Position numbers and translations under genes: made by a program. Source: Desulfobacterales bacterium (GTDB lineage Bacteria > Desulfobacterota > Desulfobacteria > Desulfobacterales > JAFDCJ01). Taken from it: 5,159 nt of DNA. The notes beneath the pieces were generated by a model. It had not been told where the DNA came from. It ran no database searches and was given only the letters and a program-made list of their open reading frames with translations. The DNA lies in the NCBI GenBank assembly GCA_020345785.1, contig CP070771.1:6091731-6096889 (forward strand), in the 5' to 3' direction. This document shows positions 1 to 4,131 of the stretch, piece by piece (the first letter of the stretch is position 1; each line of letters opens with the position of its first letter).

Positions 1-75
1 AATTCTGCGGGCCCGCGCCGCGCAGGAAGCGCCGCCGGCGACACCGCCCACGATTAAAATTCGTTTTTGTGACAT
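1..75 (-). CDS. FAD-dependent pyridine nucleotide-disulfide oxidoreductase, N-terminal fragment
   Basis: Only the first 25 codons are inside the window; the gene continues off the left edge. Read on the minus strand from the ATG at 75-73, the peptide is a few polar residues, then a hydrophobic beta strand RILIVGG and a run VAGGAS-CAARARR. That is the GxxxGG-type dinucleotide-binding fold of FAD-dependent oxidoreductases, closest in my reading to the CoA-disulfide reductase / NADH oxidase / polysulfide-reductase-like branch, which typically begins with ILIVGGVAGGAS followed by an Ala/Arg-rich helix. A Shine-Dalgarno AAAGGA (minus strand, 89-84) sits 8 nt before the ATG and supports the start. 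Family members use FAD and NAD(P)H to reduce disulfides, polysulfide or oxygen in the cytoplasm. The catalytic cysteine, usually near residue 43, is outside the window, so the exact substrate is open. It is divergently oriented from the gene block to the right and is probably a separate transcription unit. Confidence 0.8.
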   Translation of the reverse strand, partial: MSQKRILIVGGVAGGASCAARARRI

Positions 76-319
76 TTAACCCGTCCTTTCGCTTACATTA
101 CCAGGCAAGTTTCAGATTCTCTTTTTTTCGGTACACAGCATCTGTTTCTGATTTTTTTTTGCTTTATTTTTTTAACCAAAACAAAATTAGATAGCAATTC
201 AAAATTGAGGTAATTTTGAGGATACCCCCTGACCTGGACAAGCCGGAACCAAAAAAGAAATTAATCACGAAAGGACGAAAACCATCGTAATTCTGCTCCG
301 GCGCAAAAAGAAAAAATCC
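76..319. other. Divergent intergenic region, AT-rich, no gene seen
   Basis: This first part of the intergenic space between the leftward oxidoreductase and the rightward LarA-like gene contains no open frame with a credible start. Positions 120-178 are strongly T-rich on the plus strand, with several runs of seven or more T. That could be promoter-proximal DNA for the leftward gene, but I could not pick a convincing -35/-10 pair for it. A sequence resembling a ribosome-binding site (CGAAAGGACG, 268-277) matches the ten bases around the oxidoreductase's own Shine-Dalgarno, but no ATG/GTG/TTG follows at a usable distance. Confidence 0.5.
199..219. repeat. Inverted repeat, 8-5-8, operator-like
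   Basis: Arms TCAAAATT (199-206) and AATTTTGA (212-219) are perfect reverse complements around the 5-base centre GAGGT. The right arm overlaps a second TTTTGAGG (215-221) that echoes TTGAGG (205-210), so there is a short direct repeat as well. The size (21 bp, two-fold symmetric, AT-rich) fits a dimeric repressor or activator site between the two divergent genes. It lies about 120 bp upstream of the candidate rightward promoter and 124 bp from the leftward start codon, so either gene could be the target. No regulator can be assigned from sequence. Confidence 0.4.
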
Positions 320-348
320 TTGACAAACGATTTATGCTCATTCATAGT
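320..348 (+). promoter_or_regulatory. Candidate sigma70-type promoter for the LarA-like gene
   Basis: A perfect -35 hexamer TTGACA (320-325) is followed after exactly 17 bp by CATAGT (343-348), which matches the -10 consensus TATAAT at four of six positions. Transcription would start near 354-357, giving a leader of about 245 nt before the ATG at 600. The predicted start falls at the left edge of a perfect palindrome (355-371), which would put a bound protein directly over the initiation site. This is the best promoter match I found in the window. Confidence 0.6.
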
Positions 349-354
349 ACCGTC

Positions 355-371
355 CAATCATCCAATGATTG
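355..371. promoter_or_regulatory. Perfect 7-3-7 palindrome at the predicted transcription start
   Basis: CAATCAT (355-361) and ATGATTG (365-371) are exact reverse complements separated by CCA. The 17-bp site begins about 7 bp downstream of the -10 element, a classic place for a repressor operator. GntR/FadR-type dimers bind short palindromes of this size, and one such regulator is encoded at 2201-2992, so it is a natural but unproven candidate. The half-site CAATCAT recurs exactly at 563-569, and a near copy CAATCAA occurs at 2076-2082 upstream of the regulator gene. Confidence 0.45.
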
Positions 372-372
372 A

Positions 373-603
373 ATCTTTTCTTTAATCCTCAATACCAGCG
401 TTGGTGTCATCACACATAACGCTGCCGCAACTATTGGATGCATCGGCGACCACATCAACACTCTGATAAAAGGTGGTGTGCTGGAATGTAATCCAAAAAG
501 CAGCTTACAAGACGCATTAGATGCCCGGCATGCCGTCCCGGCTGTCTGCTGGTGGGAGCGGACAATCATAAGGCAGTACCCATCGCCCGAGGTATGCAAA
601 TGA
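373..603 (+). other. Unassigned open frame lacking a good start, overlapping the next gene
   Basis: This frame is open for 76 codons after a TGA at 370-372 and ends at TGA 601-603. That stop overlaps the preferred ATG of the LarA-like gene (600-602) as ATGA, the arrangement of translationally coupled genes. The peptide has protein-like stretches, such as GVITHNAAATIGCIGDHINT, but I recognise no family. The only conventional start in frame is GTG at 478, without a clear ribosome-binding site, giving about 41 residues. An ATG at 365 is in a different frame, one base out of register. It may be a small gene, the frameshifted remnant of an older gene, or simply non-coding leader. Confidence 0.2.
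396..563 (+). promoter_or_regulatory. Predicted structured 5' leader (three hairpins)
   Basis: In the long leader of the LarA-like gene three hairpins can be drawn. The first pairs CAGCGTT (396-402) with AACGCTG (418-424), extended by GTGT (404-407) with ACAC (412-415) across a CATC tetraloop. The second pairs ACCAC-ATCA (449-457) with TGAT (464-467) and GTGGT (473-477), with a five-base bulge. The third pairs GTCTGCT (544-550) with AGCGGAC (557-563), counting one G-U pair, over a GGTGGG loop. No terminator-like T run follows any of them, so a translational or RNA-stability role would be more likely than attenuation. I recognise no known riboswitch class. Such stems can also arise by chance. 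Confidence 0.3.
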
Positions 604-1868
604 AATTTCCGGCCCTACATGTACTCGACCAAAATTTTAAAACCGTGACCAACGCGGACGCAGAACTCGCAGTTGCCGAAGAACTTGAACGGTCAAATTT
701 GCTGGGACCGGTTGCCGCCGGTCAGACGGTTGTAATTACGGCCGGAAGCCGAGGCGTTGACGCAATGACAACCGTGCTGCACAGCCTGACCGGGGCCGTT
801 AAAGCCAGAGGCGCCAAGCCGGTAATCCTGCCGGCCATGGGCAGCCATGGCGGCGGCACGGCCAAGGGGCAGATGGCGGTTCTCAAACACCTGGGATTAA
901 CATCCGAGACCGTGGGGGCACCCATTCATGATCGGCTTGAGCCGATTAAAATTGCCGAGGTCGAGGGATCTCCCGTATTTGCCGATCGGGCGGCGATAGA
1001 TGCAGACCACATTATTCTTGTAAACCGCATCAAAGAGCACACCGAATTCATCGGCGAGATCGAGTCCGGCCTCCTCAAAATGGCCGTAGTCGGACTCGGC
1101 CGCATTGCCGGAGCCGAAGTCATGCATCAGTTGGCCGTTAAAATCAGCTATGCCCGGACCATCCAAGCAATGGCGCGTGCTTTGTTTTCGAATCTGCCAA
1201 TCCTCGGGGGAATCGCCATCCTTGATGATAAGACCAACAAATTCCGCCGGCTGGTTGCGATCCCGAAAGATGCCGTTTTTGAACGAGAGCGGGAGCTGCT
1301 CCAGGAGGCCCGGCATTATCATGCCATGCTCCCGTTTACCCAACTGGATGTGCTCCTGGTGGACGAAATCGGCAAGGAAATCTCCGGCGCGGGGTTTGAC
1401 ACCAAAGTGATCGGCAGGATTCGGAACATTTATGAAAAAGAGTGCGAGCAACCTAAAATCACGCGAATTGTGCTCAGGGATCTTTCCGAAAAAACCGGAG
1501 GCAACGCCATCGGCATTGGACTGGCCGATTTTGTTCACCGCCGGGTCGTGGAAAAGATGGATCCTGAGATAACCGCCATCAACAGCATTACGGCAGTGGC
1601 ACCGGAAAAAGGCATGGTGCCGATTGCCCTGCCGTCTGACCGTAAGACCCTGGAGGCTGCTTTTCAATCCATCGGCCCCTGGAATACCGATTCCGTTCGG
1701 ATGGCCTGGATTATTAATACGGCCGAATTAACGCGCCTGGCAGTATCGGCGGCATTGGCCAGGGAGGCCAAACTCAAGGGACTATCAATTTCCGAGCGCA
1801 CTTTCGTTCTGCCGTTTGATGGCAACGGTGATCTTCCCGGATTGCGCGAAAGCCTCTTGGCAGGCTGA
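600..1868 (+). CDS. LarA-like (DUF2088) nickel-pincer racemase/epimerase family protein
   Basis: A 422-residue cytoplasmic protein of the lactate racemase (LarA) family. The N-terminal domain carries GSHGGGT (H83) and KEHTEF (K145, H147), then ESGLLKM (K160) and H176. In characterised LarA, two histidines are catalytic, a lysine carries the nickel pincer cofactor and a later histidine ligates nickel. Here the K160-H176 spacing (16) equals LarA K184-H200, and H83-H147 (64) is close to H108-H174 (66), so all four functions appear conserved. The C-terminal part has further family blocks: DEIGKEISGAGFDT (residues 255-268), GNAIGIGLADF (301-311) and INTAEL (372-377). Known LarA homologues racemise or epimerise 2-hydroxy acids; this subfamily's substrate is not known to me. 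The ATG at 600 was chosen because GAGG (589-592) lies 7 nt upstream and the peptide then begins like its family; a GTG at 552 would add 16 residues but has no ribosome-binding site. Cofactor genes larB/C/E are not in the window. Confidence 0.88.
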   Translation: MKFPALHVLDQNFKTVTNADAELAVAEELERSNLLGPVAAGQTVVITAGSRGVDAMTTVLHSLTGAVKARGAKPVILPAMGSHGGGTAKGQMAVLKHLGLTSETVGAPIHDRLEPIKIAEVEGSPVFADRAAIDADHIILVNRIKEHTEFIGEIESGLLKMAVVGLGRIAGAEVMHQLAVKISYARTIQAMARALFSNLPILGGIAILDDKTNKFRRLVAIPKDAVFERERELLQEARHYHAMLPFTQLDVLLVDEIGKEISGAGFDTKVIGRIRNIYEKECEQPKITRIVLRDLSEKTGGNAIGIGLADFVHRRVVEKMDPEITAINSITAVAPEKGMVPIALPSDRKTLEAAFQSIGPWNTDSVRMAWIINTAELTRLAVSAALAREAKLKGLSISERTFVLPFDGNGDLPGLRESLLAG

Positions 1869-1914
1869 ACCCGGAACCGAGAAACCTCGTGTGAAACTTC
1901 ACCTGGACGGAACA

Positions 1915-1930
1915 GTCCGCCGCGGCGGAC
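1915..1930. repeat. Perfect 16-bp GC-rich palindrome
   Basis: GTCCGCCG (1915-1922) followed directly by its reverse complement CGGCGGAC (1923-1930). It starts 47 bp after the stop of the LarA-like gene and ends one base before the long inverted repeat, so it may be the outer edge of the same element. There is no loop, which makes it a poor RNA terminator hairpin. No T run follows it. Confidence 0.5.
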
Positions 1931-1931
1931 A

Positions 1932-2053
1932 GAATATCGAATATTGAACCGCAGAATGTCGAAGGGTGGTTTCGCTGTGCTTAGTCTTTTATAAAAAATA
2001 GACAGAATGCCTCCCTTCGACATTCGATATTCATTATTCGATATTCGATATTC
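1932..2053. repeat. Long imperfect inverted repeat, likely dispersed palindromic (REP/MITE-like) element
   Basis: The left arm (1932-1969) and right arm (2010-2053) are reverse complements over about 38 bp with a few mismatches and small gaps. The inner 13 bases GAATGTCGAAGGG (1954-1966) match CCCTTCGACATTC (2013-2025) perfectly. The outer parts consist of GATATTC/GAATATC units, three of them in the right arm at 2026-2032, 2040-2046 and 2047-2053. The roughly 40-bp centre contains a self-complementary TTTTATAAAA core (1987-1996) bracketed by GTC and GAC. As a transcript it would form a long hairpin. From memory, similar GATATTC-rich palindromes are dispersed in intergenic regions of Desulfobacterales. 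It encodes no transposase and no target-site duplication is obvious. Confidence 0.7.
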
Positions 2054-2082
2054 GCTTTTTTAGAGTTTCTTTTTTCAATCAA

Positions 2083-2103
2083 TCTGGCCGCGGAGCGGCC
2101 AGA
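2083..2103 (+). promoter_or_regulatory. Perfect 9-bp stem with GGA loop upstream of the regulator
   Basis: TCTGGCCGC (2083-2091) and GCGGCCAGA (2095-2103) are exact reverse complements around GGA. The stem ends one base before a GTG (2105) that opens the regulator's reading frame. The only Shine-Dalgarno-like bases for that GTG (GGAG, 2092-2095) would sit in the loop and the first stem base. No T run follows on either strand, so it is not a canonical terminator. It could be a DNA operator, an RNA element controlling translation, or the end of a read-through transcript that is processed. Confidence 0.45.
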
Positions 2104-2200
2104 GGTGCCGCTGACACCTGAAACCTCAAAAAATAAAAGCAATCGGCAACATCGACAACAAATTGTAGATACCGCTCCGCTAAGCGCCAAACAAGCTGCC

Positions 2201-2992
2201 ATGGAAGTCAAACCCATAAAAAAAGTGTCGACCGCAGCTAAAGTGTTCGAAACGCTCTATGAGATGATCGTTAGCGGACAAATTCAGCGGGGACAGAAGC
2301 TGCCTTCCCAGGAGGAGCTGGCCAAGCAATTCGGTGTGAGCCGCAACACCCTGCGGGAGGCCATGAACAAACTGTATGCCATGGGATTGCTTTCTTCCCA
2401 CCAGGGCATCGGCACTGTGGTCGAATCGCCCAATCCTGAAGTCTATCTAAGCACGCTCAGAGGCCAATTCCTGCTCGATTCACTGAGCGTACGTGAGTTC
2501 ATCGAGGCCCGCATCTGCATCGAGCGGACCGCTGTAAGACTTGCCGTTGCACGCGCAGGCAAACGCGAGATAAAACACCTGCAGCGGATCCTCGATGACC
2601 AGAAACAGGCTTTTGAGAATAACGATGCCGACGAATTTACCCGGCAGGATGCGGCCTTTCACATGGAACTGACCCGATTGAGCGGCAACCGCGTACTCAT
2701 GAAGTTTCTTCAAACCATTCAGGACATGCTGCACCGTTTTATCGGCGAAGTGGTTCAGCTGCCGGGCGCCATCTCTGATGCTATGCATTTTCATTCGCGG
2801 GTGACCGAGGCCATTGCGTCCGGGGATGCCGACCTGGCGGAACGGGAGATGGTCTCGCACCTCTTTGACGTCGTTCGAAGAATCGAATCCAATCTTAAAA
2901 TCGACCTCAACCGTGAAACAATGTGCGGCGTTGATCTCATCCAGCCGTCAGCAAAGAAAAATACAGCCGACAGGAGGCGTAAACCAAAATGA
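2201..2992 (+). CDS. GntR-family transcriptional regulator, FadR (FCD) subfamily
   Basis: A 263-residue DNA-binding regulator. Residues 8-76 form the GntR winged helix: a first helix around KVFETLYEMIVSGQI, GQKLPSQEELAKQFGVSRNTLREAM (31-55) as the helix-turn-helix, and GLLSSHQGIGTVV as the wing. The C-terminal FCD all-helical domain carries the expected metal/ligand residues D150 and H154 (DAAFH), H198 (HSRVTEAI) and H220. FCD regulators usually bind small carboxylates such as lactate or glycolate and lose or gain operator affinity, which fits the neighbouring genes. A basic tail (about 250-263) extends past the domain. The ATG at 2201 fits the family's normal N-terminus but has no good ribosome-binding site. 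A GTG at 2105 (295 aa) has GGAG 9 nt upstream, but the added 32 codons have A/T-rich third positions unlike the rest. The stop overlaps the next gene's start by 4 bp, so the two are very likely co-transcribed and coupled. Confidence 0.9.
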   Translation: MEVKPIKKVSTAAKVFETLYEMIVSGQIQRGQKLPSQEELAKQFGVSRNTLREAMNKLYAMGLLSSHQGIGTVVESPNPEVYLSTLRGQFLLDSLSVREFIEARICIERTAVRLAVARAGKREIKHLQRILDDQKQAFENNDADEFTRQDAAFHMELTRLSGNRVLMKFLQTIQDMLHRFIGEVVQLPGAISDAMHFHSRVTEAIASGDADLAEREMVSHLFDVVRRIESNLKIDLNRETMCGVDLIQPSAKKNTADRRRKPK

Positions 2993-3999
2993 AGCCCAAT
3001 TCACACAACCTGGTGATGTCCGCAATATTCGGCGGCCGGCAGGGTCAAAGGCCGCCGGTTGGAAACCCGACTTCCATTGCCTGCCACGGTCTTATGGACA
3101 AAGCCGGCGTATCTTTTCCGGAAGCTCACCTTGACGCCCGGGCCATGGCGGATCTGGCCCTGGCCGGCTGGGAGGTCCTCGGCTTCGATACGGTCATGCC
3201 CGAGTATTCGGTGGTCCAGGAAGCCGCGGCTTTAGGGGCGCCGGTTGATTGGGGCGATCGGGATAAGATGCCGGACGTCAAGGAGTTTCCTAAGGCCGAC
3301 TTTTCCGACATCGCGGTACCGAGCGACTTTCTCGAAAAATCCTCCTGTCGGGTGGTGCTTGACGCTATTTCCTTTCTACGGCGTGAGGTGGGAGGCAGCG
3401 TTGCCATCATCGGCAAAGTCATGGGACCCTGGACCCTGTCCTATCACATGGCCGGTACGCAGAATTTTTTACTGGCACTGGGCATGGGCGAAAAAGCCAA
3501 GGTCGCGAAAATGCTGCGGCAGCTCATGCCGGCCACCATTGCTTTCATCAACGCACAATTCGGCGCCGGTGCAGACATTGTCGTACTCGCCGACCACGCC
3601 ACCGGCAACTTAGTCGGACCTTATCATTACGAGGAACACCTGCTTCCCATTCACCAGGAAATCACCGCTCAGGTGGGGGGACCGCTCATCCTGCACGTTT
3701 GCGGCAACTGCTCGGATCGTCTGGAGCTTTTCGCCCGGTCAGGCGTGAACGGGTACCACTTCGAATGGCAGGTGGATTCCAGGGAAGCCGTGCAACGCGT
3801 CGGCAAAGACATCTCCCTGGTCGGAAATATCAACAATCCGCAAGCGCTGCTGCAAGGAACGCCTGAGGACGTATTTAAGCAGGCGCGCTATGCGATTGAA
3901 GCCGGGGTGCACATCATCGCTCCAGAGTGTGCCATCCCTCTCAGCACCCCTCTTGAAAACCTGCGGGCCATCGTCGAAGCAGCCCGGGAAGGTTATTGA
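2989..3999 (+). CDS. MtaA/CmuA-type methyltransferase, uroporphyrinogen decarboxylase fold
   Basis: A 336-residue soluble protein of the URO-D superfamily, with features of the methylcobamide methyltransferase branch rather than haem-biosynthetic HemE. In this branch a zinc site activates a thiol, or other acceptor, that exchanges a methyl group with a corrinoid protein. The expected ligands are present: H236 and C238 in LHVCGNC, and C314 in IIAPECAIPLSTPLENL, which parallels the PGC...TPLEN block of MtaA. Other family blocks are an N-terminal segment with EAHLDARAMADLAL (45-58) and GFDTVMPEYSV (65-75), GPWTLSYHMAG (146-156) in the centre, and GNINNPQALLQGTPEDV (279-295). Length is normal. 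AGGAGG (2972-2977) lies 11 nt before the ATG, and the ATG overlaps the regulator's TGA. The acceptor could be coenzyme M, tetrahydrofolate or another thiol; sequence alone does not decide. No corrinoid protein is next to it in this window. Confidence 0.87.
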   Translation: MKPNSHNLVMSAIFGGRQGQRPPVGNPTSIACHGLMDKAGVSFPEAHLDARAMADLALAGWEVLGFDTVMPEYSVVQEAAALGAPVDWGDRDKMPDVKEFPKADFSDIAVPSDFLEKSSCRVVLDAISFLRREVGGSVAIIGKVMGPWTLSYHMAGTQNFLLALGMGEKAKVAKMLRQLMPATIAFINAQFGAGADIVVLADHATGNLVGPYHYEEHLLPIHQEITAQVGGPLILHVCGNCSDRLELFARSGVNGYHFEWQVDSREAVQRVGKDISLVGNINNPQALLQGTPEDVFKQARYAIEAGVHIIAPECAIPLSTPLENLRAIVEAAREGY

Positions 4000-4002
4000 T
4001 AC

Positions 4003-4040
4003 CGTTTCTAACCAATCGAACGGGGGAAACGTTAGAAAAC
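4003..4040 (+). promoter_or_regulatory. Mutually exclusive stems in the spacer before the TRAP gene
   Basis: TTTCTAAC (4005-4012) is perfectly complementary to GTTAGAAA (4031-4038) across an 18-base loop. The overlapping CGTTTC (4003-4008) can instead pair with GAAACG (4026-4031). The two structures share bases and cannot form together. The element begins four bases after the methyltransferase stop. No T run follows, so a simple terminator is unlikely; it could set the relative expression of the two genes through RNA processing or stability. Confidence 0.3.
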
Positions 4041-4045
4041 TGCAG

Positions 4046-4072
4046 AAAGGAGGTGGTTGGAATTCTGAGAAT
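4046..4072 (+). other. Second ribosome-binding/start-like region, apparent copy of the TRAP gene's own
   Basis: A strong AAAGGAGGT (4046-4054) is followed by CTGAGAAT (4065-4072). The true start region 70 bp downstream has AAGGAGGT (4117-4124) followed by ATGAGAAT (4132-4139). The first copy therefore has CTG where the gene has ATG, with spacing three bases longer. From this CTG a frame of 28 codons runs to TAA 4149-4151; it resembles no known protein. It may be a relic of a duplicated initiation region, a ribosome standby site, or the start of a tiny leader peptide. Confidence 0.35.
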
Positions 4073-4131
4073 TAATAACGGTCGGAAGCTATCGGCCGGT
4101 AACATGAACAATCGACAAGGAGGTAATTGTT

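Larger units (their letters stand above)
1869..2200. other. Gene-free stretch between LarA-like gene and regulator
   Basis: This 332-bp space holds a perfect 16-bp palindrome (1915-1930), a long imperfect inverted repeat (1932-2053), a GC-rich hairpin (2083-2103) and, from 2105, a low-GC3 stretch in frame with the regulator. I read that stretch as untranslated, although a GTG at 2105 could extend the protein. No rho-independent terminator with a T tract directly after a GC stem is visible, and no strong -35/-10 pair for the regulator stands out. Whether transcription of the LarA-like gene reads into the regulator cannot be decided from the sequence. Confidence 0.5.

Noticed and set aside
284..385. 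Possible short gene after the AAAGGA at 270-275
   Set aside because: The codon at the right distance is ATC, not a usual start, and the frame runs through the -35/-10 elements of the best promoter before stopping at 383-385.
526..535. Perfect 10-bp palindrome CGGCATGCCG
   Set aside because: It is short enough to occur by chance in GC-rich DNA and lies inside the leader with no repeated partner elsewhere in the window.
342..599. 85-codon minus-strand open frame in the leader of the LarA-like gene
   Set aside because: It has no ribosome-binding site, its low-complexity peptide matches nothing I know, and it overlaps the predicted rightward promoter and leader. The plus-strand frame there has better protein-like character.
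897..1667. Long minus-strand open frame opposite the LarA-like gene (256 codons)
   Set aside because: It lies wholly antisense to a gene with clear family motifs; its peptide has no recognisable domain and its openness follows from the codon bias of the sense gene.
2021..2053. Tandem GATATTC units as a possible CRISPR or iteron array
   Set aside because: There are only three 7-base units, without regular spacers, and they form one arm of a long inverted repeat; no cas or replication gene is nearby.
2083..2103. GC-rich hairpin as a rho-independent terminator
   Set aside because: No T run follows the stem on the plus strand, and none follows it on the minus strand (the next bases there are TTGATTGAAAAAAG).
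1664..2217. Two minus-strand open frames running through the intergenic repeat
   Set aside because: Their peptides are translations of the GATATTC palindromic repeat and of antisense DNA; spurious proteins of this kind recur wherever such repeats occur.
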